DNA of 7,077 nucleotides, from assembly GCA_947378695.1 (NCBI GenBank), contig CANCKZ010000034.1, forward strand, positions 1 to 7,077, given 5' to 3'. Under the pieces are notes generated by a model. The model was not told the DNA's origin. It saw nothing but the letters and a program-made list of their open reading frames with translations, and did no database searches. This DNA is from Rickettsiales bacterium. GTDB lineage: Bacteria > Pseudomonadota > Alphaproteobacteria > Rickettsiales > Deianiraeaceae. The position numbers and the translations under genes were made by a program. Shown one piece after another: positions 1 to 4,852 of this stretch (its first letter is position 1; each line of letters opens with the position of its first letter).

Positions 1-657
1 GATTATCAAAATTTGCATAAGCGAAGTTCCAACAATTGTGCTTTTTTTCAGCTTTAAAACATATGTCATGATTGGAACCATAATAAAGCCACCGCCAATA
101 CCCATAATTCCAGTTAAAATTCCCACCAAAAAACCCATAACACCAAGAAACACAAGGCTTATGTTTCGTTCGGATTTCTCAAACTTCACCTTAAAAGGAA
201 GACCCTCAACAAACGATTTCTTAACATCAACTTCACCACCTTGCTTTTTTTTGGCATAATGTTGCAGAATTATGCTTAAACCTGTTGTTGTCATAACTAT
301 TATGTAGGCAAAGGAAATTAGGGCATCAACATAACCCAATGTTTTCAGTTGCTGAACAATTACAACGCCCAAATATGAACCAAAAAGCCCAAAGAAGGCA
401 AGAACTCCTGCGAGTTTGAAATCGACAGCAACGGGTTTAAGGCGAGTAAGAACTCCCATCAAGGACGAGCCGATTATTTGTTGAGTCGCACACGCGGTTG
501 CGATGTAGGGGGGAACTCCAATTGCAACCAAAAACGGCGTTGCAATAAACCCGCCGCCAATTCCAAATATGTTTGAAAGCACGCCAGCAACAAGCCCAAT
601 TGCGATAATCAAATACAAATTCGCATTAATTTCAGCGATTGGAAAATATATATTCAT
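1..657 (-). CDS. TauE/SafE-family membrane permease (3' partial)
   Basis: Seen: an open minus-strand frame runs from ATG at 657 to the window edge (219 codons, no stop), so the C-terminus is missing. It is strongly hydrophobic, with predicted membrane segments at about residues 14-30, 38-50, 83-102, 110-131, 167-184 and 190-202, and a charged hydrophilic loop at about 134-163. Two related motifs mark the internal duplication typical of the family: FGIGGGFIATPFL (31-43) and MGIGGGFIMVPIM (185-197). Known: TauE/SafE proteins are inner-membrane permeases linked to export of sulfite, sulfoacetate or other small organosulfur anions, usually about 250-310 aa. Inferred: an anion exporter; the substrate cannot be read from sequence and no sulfur-metabolism gene is nearby. 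It is transcribed away from the small-protein block, and its likely promoter lies in the 5' part of the first leader repeat. The family call is solid. Confidence 0.93.
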   Translation of the reverse strand, partial: MNIYFPIAEINANLYLIIAIGLVAGVLSNIFGIGGGFIATPFLVAIGVPPYIATACATQQIIGSSLMGVLTRLKPVAVDFKLAGVLAFFGLFGSYLGVVIVQQLKTLGYVDALISFAYIIVMTTTGLSIILQHYAKKKQGGEVDVKKSFVEGLPFKVKFEKSERNISLVFLGVMGFLVGILTGIMGIGGGFIMVPIMTYVLKLKKSTIVGTSLMQILII

Positions 658-680
658 ATCTTTTCGTTAGTTTTATTTTA

Positions 681-709
681 AGAATAGCACATTTTTTAGG
701 GGAAAGCAA
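681..709 (-). promoter_or_regulatory. Possible sigma70-type promoter of the TauE/SafE gene
   Basis: On the minus strand a -35-like TTGCTT (plus-strand 704-709) is separated by exactly 17 bp from a -10-like TATTCT (681-686). This would start transcription about 17-20 nt before the ATG at 657. The -35 match is modest (3 of 6 to TTGACA) and the -10 matches 4 of 6. The -35 lies inside the first leader repeat, but the -10 is outside it, and the second copy of the repeat has no equivalent -10, so this would not be a general property of the repeat. Confidence 0.3.
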
Positions 710-748
710 TTGATTTTTTAAAATGTGGGTTTATTGATGGGGGAAGTT
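692..748 (+). repeat. Leader repeat, copy 1 (57 bp)
   Basis: This 57-bp sequence recurs at 1085-1141 with a single difference (G at 699, A at 1092). Its 3' part, 725-748, is repeated exactly a third time at 1405-1428, and 725-750 matches 1405-1430 over 26 bp. The copy ends 13 bp before the GTG start of the 64-aa membrane protein. The 3' core is G-rich (a GGGGGAAG run at 739-746) in otherwise very AT-rich DNA. One plus-strand frame reads GKAIDFLKCGFIDGGS and stops at a TGA (763-765) that overlaps the downstream GTG as GTGA; a stop codon (TAG, 697-699) lies just before that frame. The repeat also contains TTGATT (710-715) and TATTGA (732-737) spaced by 16 bp, a weak promoter candidate. Its role (leader, promoter or gene-end remnant) is open. 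Confidence 0.85.
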
Positions 749-761
749 TTGAAAATTTGCC

Positions 762-956
762 GTGAAGGACTACAAAATATTGATTAGTGCAACATTTATT
801 GCAACCGTTGGATGGTTTGTCAATCGCTTTCTTGACGGCAATATATTCATTGCAGTTTGCAATGGTTCTTTGTGTGCTTCTCCATTTGAATTTTTTACAG
901 TCGGTTTATTTTTATTCTTCGTAATATCATTAATTTTTTTATATAAAAATGAATAG
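762..956 (+). CDS. Small two-helix membrane protein, unrecognised (64 aa)
   Basis: I do not recognise this family. Seen: a GTG start, then 64 codons with two hydrophobic stretches, roughly residues 5-21 (ILISATFIATVGWFV) and 44-60 (FFTVGLFLFFVISLIFL). A short polar linker between them carries two cysteines (CNGSLC), and the charged tail is KNE. This is typical of a small hairpin inner-membrane protein. The GTG is chosen because it is the first start in frame after leader repeat copy 1, and it overlaps the stop of the repeat's FIDGGS frame (GTGA). The 3' end overlaps the ATG of the next small frame at 949, suggesting translational coupling. Base composition is more AT-rich than the neighbouring pyrC. 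It could be an accessory membrane peptide, a toxin-like peptide or an orphan; nothing in the sequence decides between these. Confidence 0.6.
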   Translation: MKDYKILISATFIATVGWFVNRFLDGNIFIAVCNGSLCASPFEFFTVGLFLFFVISLIFLYKNE

Positions 957-1074
957 CTTTCTCTCCTTTTTGTTTGTTGTCGCGGTAATGTCATGTATGG
1001 GCTTACCACTTTTAATGGAAATTTATGTGCCAAAAATTAAGAAACATTATCAAGCAAAGCGTAAGCATTCTTAA
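949..1074 (+). CDS. Small single-pass membrane protein, unrecognised (41 aa)
   Basis: Seen: ATG at 949 lies inside the last codons of the 64-aa frame (8-bp overlap), and the frame stays open for 41 codons to TAA at 1072-1074. Residues 3-25 are hydrophobic (SFLSFLFVVAVMSCMG, then PLLMEIYV), and the remainder is a strongly basic tail, KIKKHYQAKRKH. One N-terminal membrane helix with a positive cytoplasmic tail fits an inner-membrane micropeptide with its N-terminus outside. The overlap with the upstream frame suggests translation by reinitiation from the 64-aa gene. No family is recognised. At this length a chance frame is possible, but the helix plus basic-tail architecture and the coupling geometry favour a real gene. 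It ends 10 bp before leader repeat copy 2. Confidence 0.5.
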   Translation: MNSFLSFLFVVAVMSCMGLPLLMEIYVPKIKKHYQAKRKHS

Positions 1075-1084
1075 AATTTCAATG

Positions 1085-1141
1085 TTTTTTAAGGGAAAGC
1101 AATTGATTTTTTAAAATGTGGGTTTATTGATGGGGGAAGTT
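1085..1141 (+). repeat. Leader repeat, copy 2 (57 bp)
   Basis: This copy matches 692-748 at 56 of 57 positions. The single mismatch falls in the stop codon at the head of the FIDGGS frame (TAA here, TAG in copy 1), so both copies keep a stop there. The copy ends 10 bp before ATG 1152. Two frames end at that start: the FIDGGS frame stops at TGA 1153-1155, overlapping it as ATGA, and a mini-frame from ATG 1130 (MGEVTS) stops at 1148-1150, one base upstream. Both arrangements would favour coupled initiation if translated. Confidence 0.85.
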
Positions 1142-1151
1142 ACGAGTTAAT

Positions 1152-1466
1152 ATGACAGAGCAAGAAATGAAAGAAAATGTTGAGCAAAGGTTATATAGAA
1201 TTAAAATGACTATTCTAAGTTGGTGTTTTATTGCCTTTTTTGTTGTTATAGTATGTATTTCGTTTTATTTATACTTTTTTATATCTGGTATCTGGGTTAT
1301 GATTTTTGATAAAATTCTCAACTGGGGAATACCATCGATTATTACATATTTTGTTACAAGACCAAAAAATACTACACAAAATATAATGAATATAACACAG
1401 AAAAGTGGGTTTATTGATGGGGGAAGTTTTATGAGTCAATGTGGCAGAGCAAGAAATAACGAATAA
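1152..1466 (+). CDS. Small two-helix membrane protein with repeat-derived tail (104 aa)
   Basis: No family recognised. Seen: a charged N-terminal segment (MTEQEMKENVEQRLYRIKM, possibly a short amphipathic helix), then hydrophobic stretches at about residues 22-45 (LSWCFIAFFVVIVCISFYLY) and 46-68 (including ISGIWVMIF and WGIPSIITYFV). A polar tail, RPKNTTQNIMNITQK, follows. The last 20 residues, beginning SGFIDGGSF, are encoded by the third copy of the leader-repeat core read in frame, so the C-terminus looks like a fusion made by duplication and the original protein probably ended shortly after NITQK. The start lies 10 bp after leader repeat copy 2. The gene is very AT-rich relative to pyrC. 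A small inner-membrane protein is the safe description; function is unknown. Confidence 0.6.
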   Translation: MTEQEMKENVEQRLYRIKMTILSWCFIAFFVVIVCISFYLYFFISGIWVMIFDKILNWGIPSIITYFVTRPKNTTQNIMNITQKSGFIDGGSFMSQCGRARNNE

Positions 1467-1480
1467 TTTAACACAGAAAA
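1405..1480 (+). repeat. Tandem duplicate of the leader plus membrane-ORF unit, internally deleted
   Basis: Bases 1405-1428 repeat the 24-bp leader core exactly. After a 2-bp insertion, 1431-1459 align with 1142-1170, differing only by five transitions. The final 1469-1480 (TAACACAGAAAA) repeats 1393-1404, with looser similarity extending upstream (1454-1480 versus 1379-1404). Together these show that the unit 1118-1404 was duplicated in tandem and that the second copy lost about 210 bp from its middle, keeping only its two ends. The alternative is insertion of a short element with a 12-bp target duplication; the homology of 1431-1459 to the start of the upstream gene makes that less likely. 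Confidence 0.75.
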
Positions 1481-1488
1481 TTTATTAA
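1441..1488 (+). pseudogene. Relic of a second copy of the 104-aa membrane gene
   Basis: A GTG at 1441 sits exactly where the ATG of the 104-aa gene aligns, and the frame reads MAEQEITNNLTQKIY before TAA at 1486-1488. Its beginning matches MTEQEM and its end matches IMNITQK of the full-length gene, in the same phase, so about 70 codons including both membrane helices were lost in frame. It overlaps the 3' end of the 104-aa gene and stops six bases before pyrC. It may have no function of its own, but it may show the ancestral C-terminus of the family (ending near TQKIY). A surviving role as a coupling peptide for pyrC translation is possible but unsupported. Confidence 0.6.
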
Positions 1489-1494
1489 ACAAAA

Positions 1495-2766
1495 ATGAAA
1501 ACCCTGAATAACGCACGCATTATTTGCGACAAAACAAAAAAAGATTTCCACGGCTTCATAACTTTTGAAAATGGGAAAATAACCAATATTGGGCAGGGAA
1601 ATTACGCTGGCGAAGGAGAAATTATCGATTGCAAAGGCAATGTTGTTTCCGCTGGTTTGATAGACATTCAAGTGCATTTTCGTGATCCGGGGCAACCACA
1701 AAAGGAGGACATTGAAACCGGTTCGCTTTCTGCCGTTCGTGGGGGAATTACCACAGTTGTTTGCCAGCCAAATACTAAACCAACACTGGATTCTATCGAA
1801 ACTCTTGACTATCTTCACAACCATTCAATCGCCCACGCACATTGTAATGTTTTGGCTTATGCTTCTGTTACGAAAGGTCTTGGTGGGACTGAATTTACGA
1901 ACTTTGAAGAGCTTGCTAACCACCCAATTGTTTGCGGATTCACGGATGACGGACTTCCGGTTATGAACTCGCACATTATGAGGCAAGTTATGGAGTTTTC
2001 GCAGAAATCAGGTTATGTTGTTGCACAACATGCGGAGGACATCAACCTTTCAAACAAGGGGTGTATGAACGAGGGTAAGGTTAGCCGTCAATTAGGTTTT
2101 GTTGGAATTCCAAACTCGTCAGAATCAATAATTGTGCAAAGAGATATTGAACTTCTGCGTGAATTTGGCGGGAAATATCATGTTCTGCATGTTTCAACGA
2201 AAGAGGCACTCAACGCCATCAAGCTTGCAAAAGCGGAAGGGTTGAACATTACTTGCGAGGTTTCGCCTCACCATTTGGTTTTGACGGACGAAGAGATTCT
2301 GACGCATGGGACTAATGCAAAAATGAACCCGCCACTGCGTTCCAAGGCGGATATTGAAGCACTTCAACAAGCACTTTGTGATGGTACAATTGACGCAATC
2401 GCAACCGACCACGCCCCACATTCAGCGGAGGAAAAATCGCAAGATATGACGAAGGCTCCGTTTGGAATTGTTGGCGTTGAAACAATGTTGCCAATTGCTT
2501 TGGAATTTTACCACGCAGGAAGGATTTCACTTTCGCACCTGCTTTCAACAATGACATGGCGTGCAGCAAATATCATCAATTTTGACGGCGGAACTTTGGA
2601 AGTTGGCAAACGAGCAGATTTCACCGTGATTGACCTTAACCACGAATGGACGATTGAAACTGAAAAGTTCGTCAGCAGAAGCAAGAATTCCCCATTTGGT
2701 GGGAGGAAAGTTAAGGGCAGGGCGGTTATGACAATTGTTGGTGGAGAAGTGAAATTTGAGGCATAA
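1495..2766 (+). CDS. pyrC: Dihydroorotase, class I
   Basis: Catalyses reversible cyclisation of N-carbamoyl-L-aspartate to L-dihydroorotate, the third step of cytosolic de novo UMP synthesis. At 423 aa the length fits class I amidohydrolase-fold dihydroorotases. Seen in order: an N-terminal beta-sandwich segment with GLID (54-57), the metal/substrate motif QVHFRDPG (59-66), ETGSLSAVRGGITTVV, PNT (92-94), FTDDG with Asp151, HAED with His179, HVSTKEAL with His232, SPHH, KMNPPLR with Asn278, and ATDHAPHS with Asp305 and His309. The C-terminal sandwich ends with GGEVKFEA. Oddity: the first His of the usual HxH pair is Gln59. I recall a Q-V-H-F-R-E-P-G subgroup in alphaproteobacteria, so this may be a lineage trait rather than inactivation. 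No clear Shine-Dalgarno is visible before the ATG, which lies directly after the small-protein block; it could be cotranscribed with that block. Confidence 0.93.
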   Translation: MKTLNNARIICDKTKKDFHGFITFENGKITNIGQGNYAGEGEIIDCKGNVVSAGLIDIQVHFRDPGQPQKEDIETGSLSAVRGGITTVVCQPNTKPTLDSIETLDYLHNHSIAHAHCNVLAYASVTKGLGGTEFTNFEELANHPIVCGFTDDGLPVMNSHIMRQVMEFSQKSGYVVAQHAEDINLSNKGCMNEGKVSRQLGFVGIPNSSESIIVQRDIELLREFGGKYHVLHVSTKEALNAIKLAKAEGLNITCEVSPHHLVLTDEEILTHGTNAKMNPPLRSKADIEALQQALCDGTIDAIATDHAPHSAEEKSQDMTKAPFGIVGVETMLPIALEFYHAGRISLSHLLSTMTWRAANIINFDGGTLEVGKRADFTVIDLNHEWTIETEKFVSRSKNSPFGGRKVKGRAVMTIVGGEVKFEA

Positions 2767-2775
2767 TTTGCTTGC

Positions 2776-2921
2776 TGTTATAATGTACTAGTGCGTTATA
2801 ACAAAAATAAAAAAGAAAAAAAATTCAGTTGCAAAGAATTCAAAAAACCCTTATGGGAATTGAGTTCTTTGTTTTGCTGAAAATCTTGACCATCACTTTT
2901 GTTATAGCACGCTATAACAAA
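2776..2921. repeat. MITE-like hairpin element between convergent genes
   Basis: Three nested structures fill this stretch. The left end carries TGTTATAA/TTATAACA (2776-2783 and 2796-2803) around a 12-nt loop. The centre has 12-nt arms (2832-2843 and 2860-2871) that pair fully if one G.U is allowed, enclosing CCC-TTAT-GGG and flanked by CAG/CTG. The right end is a near-perfect palindrome with 11-bp arms (2898-2908 and 2911-2921), core GTTATAGCACGCTATAAC. The two ends also match each other in inverted orientation (TATAACAAAA 2797-2806 versus TTTTGTTATA 2897-2906). It encodes nothing and lies between the 3' ends of pyrC and ispG. It could be a miniature mobile element, a dispersed palindromic repeat, or a structured transcript end. 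No target-site duplication could be identified with confidence. Confidence 0.55.
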
Positions 2922-2949
2922 CACGGTATTTTTGCGGGTTTTTTGACAG

Positions 2950-2985
2950 GAAAAAAAATAAAAAAGTGGCTTCACGCTAAGCCAC
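2950..2985 (-). terminator. Rho-independent terminator of ispG
   Basis: Read on the minus strand, GTGGCTT pairs perfectly with AAGCCAC (plus-strand arms 2966-2972 and 2979-2985) around a 6-nt loop, and a T-rich tract (TTTTTTATTTTTTTT) follows at once. The ispG stop codon (2977-2979) lies within the hairpin, so the last codons of the gene form one arm. Confidence 0.85.
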
Positions 2986-4059
2986 CTCCGCCACTGCTTT
3001 CATAATTTCTTCAAAAAGATTTTCCGATTTTGCCTTATACTTCGGCTCGCCTTTGATGTAAATCAAATGGTTTCCAGAACCTGCACCAGTAACACCAATA
3101 TCAGATTCCCGAGCTTCCCCCAGACCATTAACAACACACCCCAAAATTGAAATTCTAATTGGTTTCACGATGGATTCAGTCGCTTTTTCAATTTTTGCAA
3201 CAAGGGAAATGACATCAAACTGTTGCCTTGCACAGGAAGGACACGAAACGATGTTCACTCCACGGTTGCGAATTCCAAGGCTTTTGAGGATCCTCCACCC
3301 AGCGTTGACTTCCTCCACAACATCGGCGGAAAGGGAAATGCGAATGGTATCGCCAATGCCGGCAAGTAAAAGCGAGCCAATTCCAATTGATGATTTCACA
3401 ACACCTGTTGAAGCGGGACCAGCTTCCGTCACCCCCAAATGGAAGGGATAGTTGCATAATTTTGCAAGTTTGGTATAAGCTTCGTGCATCATAATGACAT
3501 CACTTGCTTTTACGGAAATTTTGAAGTTCGTGAAATCGTTATCCTCCAAAACTTTGATAGATTCAAGAGCCGATTCCACCATTGCATCAGCACAAGGTTC
3601 GTGATATTTTTCCAGCATTTTTTCTTCAAGCGAACCAACATTCACACCAAGGCGAATTGAACAACCGTAATCCTTCGCTGCTTTAATGATATCCAGTGCG
3701 TTTTCTTTTTTACCAAGCGTGCCGGGGTTAATTCGCAAGCAAGCCGCCCCATTTTGAGCAGCTTCCACCCCACGCATGTGATGAAAATGGATATCAGCAA
3801 CCAATGGAACGGGCGAATTTGCGGAAATTTCTTTGAATGCAGCGGCGGATTCCCTATCTGGCACGGAAACACGCATGATATCAACCCCTGCGGCGTGGCA
3901 TCGCTCAATTTGTTCAAGAGTTCCCTTAACATCAGTAGTTTTTGAGTTCGTCATTGATTGGACTGAAATCGTATTTCCACTGTCAACTCTACTACCAGCT
4001 CTATTGCCAACGGTTAAATTTCCAACAGTTACAAGGCTTGTTTCACGGCGAATTATCAT
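2977..4059 (-). CDS. ispG: 4-hydroxy-3-methylbut-2-en-1-yl diphosphate synthase (IspG/GcpE)
   Basis: Converts 2-C-methyl-D-erythritol 2,4-cyclodiphosphate to HMBPP in the MEP isoprenoid pathway, using a [4Fe-4S] cluster, in the cytosol. The start is ATG 4059, giving 360 aa and beginning MIIRRETSLVTVGN. The frame stays open further upstream, but that extension overlaps the neighbouring tail gene and has no IspG-like sequence. Seen: VQSMTN (33-38), MRVSVP, LVADIHFH (86-93), CLRINPG, KISVKASD (180-187), LGVTEAG (208-214), DTIRISLSAD, and the cluster ligands Cys273 and Cys276 (CPSC) and Cys308 (GCVVNG) with Glu315. Length fits the short bacterial form. Oddities: about eight extra residues before ISVQSMTN compared with E. 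coli, and NGLGEA where NGPGEA is near-universal. It lies 61 bp after the tail gene on the same strand, with an 18-bp palindrome in front, and ends in its own terminator. Confidence 0.96.
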   Translation of the reverse strand: MIIRRETSLVTVGNLTVGNRAGSRVDSGNTISVQSMTNSKTTDVKGTLEQIERCHAAGVDIMRVSVPDRESAAAFKEISANSPVPLVADIHFHHMRGVEAAQNGAACLRINPGTLGKKENALDIIKAAKDYGCSIRLGVNVGSLEEKMLEKYHEPCADAMVESALESIKVLEDNDFTNFKISVKASDVIMMHEAYTKLAKLCNYPFHLGVTEAGPASTGVVKSSIGIGSLLLAGIGDTIRISLSADVVEEVNAGWRILKSLGIRNRGVNIVSCPSCARQQFDVISLVAKIEKATESIVKPIRISILGCVVNGLGEARESDIGVTGAGSGNHLIYIKGEPKYKAKSENLFEEIMKAVAEVA

Positions 4060-4063
4060 ATTA

Positions 4064-4081
4064 TTGTATATCAATATACAA
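4064..4081. promoter_or_regulatory. 18-bp palindrome directly upstream of ispG (possible operator)
   Basis: TTGTATATCAATATACAA forms 8-bp arms around a 2-bp centre and ends 4 bp before the ispG ATG, where the ribosome would bind. A dyad of this size and position is typical of a transcription-factor operator or a small RNA hairpin that occludes initiation. No well-spaced -35/-10 pair was found for ispG here: TTGACT lies upstream but is 26 bp from TATATT. ispG may therefore be read from the tail genes, with the palindrome acting on translation or as a repressor site. The identity of any regulator is unknown. Confidence 0.45.
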
Positions 4082-4120
4082 AACAATTGCCGTGATTTTT
4101 TAAAAGTCAAATAACAATTG

Positions 4121-4843
4121 TTAAGAGACAACCTCGCCTCTAAAATTTGTTTGATTCCCAAGCTGTCCGCACATTGTAAAGGTTTTATCGCAAGCTTGCA
4201 AAAGGGATATTCCATCGCCATTTTCCACAAAAAAAGGAAGATCTTCAAAAAAGAAAACCTCGTTTGTTGTAACATCACGAATTTGCATTGCTCGAACAAA
4301 TGTTTTGCTGAAAATTGTTGCAACGCCGTTAGCATAAAACGCAGTTGGTGGCGTGTTTTGTAGTATAACAGAATTTTTTTTCACTTGGGAAATTGTCTCG
4401 CTTATTGAATATAATTCCGCATTTTTTCCGCATTTTTTCGAACAAAACGCAGTCTTACATTTGCTGGTGTATCTTTGAAGTGCAGGTTCTTTAAACTTAT
4501 AGATCTCATCAGTAATAACAAATGAAAATTCCGTTGTTGTGCTTGAGTATGCGGAAATTATGCCTGAAATCACAATGGTATCAACGCCATCGATAATTTT
4601 TCGAAGCAAGGCTTTTTGCCCCATTATGGCATCGTGAATAACATCTGGCGAAGGAATTGTTTGTGAAAACAGCATTCTAATTTCCGCAAAACTTTCCGTT
4701 AAATTGCTTGATAACACAATTTTTGAAATATCAAATTCCAAGGGTGTAAATGCCTCATTGTTATAATGAATTGCGTTTTGCGAATTGTTGAAGTATAATT
4801 TATTTTGGTTTGTGCTAATTTCCAGCAGTAAAATCTCGTTCAT
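4121..4843 (-). CDS. GTA/phage tail hub protein, DUF2163 with Phage_BR0599 C-terminus (g13-like)
   Basis: Equivalent by family to g13 of the Rhodobacter capsulatus GTA, a baseplate hub component at the tail tip. Seen: 240 aa; a degenerate N-terminal DUF2163 half (LLLEISTNQNKLYFNN, and ALLRKIIDGVDTIVISGII around 78-96); a cysteine cluster at Cys129, Cys134 and Cys138 following LQRYTSK; and a C-terminal BR0599-type end with ENGD (207-210), ACDKTFTMC (217-225) and GNQTNFRG (229-236). The spacing Cys129/Cys138 plus Cys218/Cys225 fits the family's conserved cysteines, thought to hold an iron-sulfur cluster in tail hub proteins. It is somewhat shorter than typical members and ends soon after NFRG. 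The start lies 9 bp after the g12-like stop, so the two are one operon. The genes that normally follow in a GTA (NlpC/P60 peptidase g14, large fibre protein g15) are absent; ispG follows instead. The frame is intact, so it may still be functional. Confidence 0.88.
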   Translation of the reverse strand: MNEILLLEISTNQNKLYFNNSQNAIHYNNEAFTPLEFDISKIVLSSNLTESFAEIRMLFSQTIPSPDVIHDAIMGQKALLRKIIDGVDTIVISGIISAYSSTTTEFSFVITDEIYKFKEPALQRYTSKCKTAFCSKKCGKNAELYSISETISQVKKNSVILQNTPPTAFYANGVATIFSKTFVRAMQIRDVTTNEVFFFEDLPFFVENGDGISLLQACDKTFTMCGQLGNQTNFRGEVVS

Positions 4844-4852
4844 AAAATTATG

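Noticed and set aside
38..259. Plus-strand frame opposite the TauE/SafE gene
   Set aside because: It is antisense to a well-supported permease and has low-complexity, proline/threonine-rich composition typical of a shadow frame.
692..1428. CRISPR-like array formed by the three leader-core copies
   Set aside because: Spacing between copies is irregular (about 370 and 263 bp) and filled with coding frames; no short uniform spacers.
1405..1480. Short insertion element with 12-bp target duplication (TAACACAGAAAA at 1393 and 1469)
   Set aside because: The interior aligns to the start of the adjacent 104-aa gene, so a tandem duplication with internal deletion explains both the core and the flanking repeat more simply.
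2776..2803. A dif-like XerC/XerD recombination site (TGTTATAA-12-TTATAACA)
   Set aside because: Arm spacing is 12 rather than 6 bp and the arms do not match the XerC/XerD consensus; it fits better as one end of the hairpin element.
4082..4123. Resemblance of TGATTTTTTAAAA (4093-4105) and nearby CAATTG to the 5' part of the leader repeat (704-723)
   Set aside because: The shared 13 bp are low-complexity AT sequence, the spacing differs by 4 bp, and the G-rich core is absent.
4060..4335. A 92-codon N-terminal extension of the ispG frame starting at 4335
   Set aside because: It lies entirely over the 3' half of the g13-like gene, has no resemblance to IspG, and the conserved IspG N-terminus begins naturally at the ATG at 4059.
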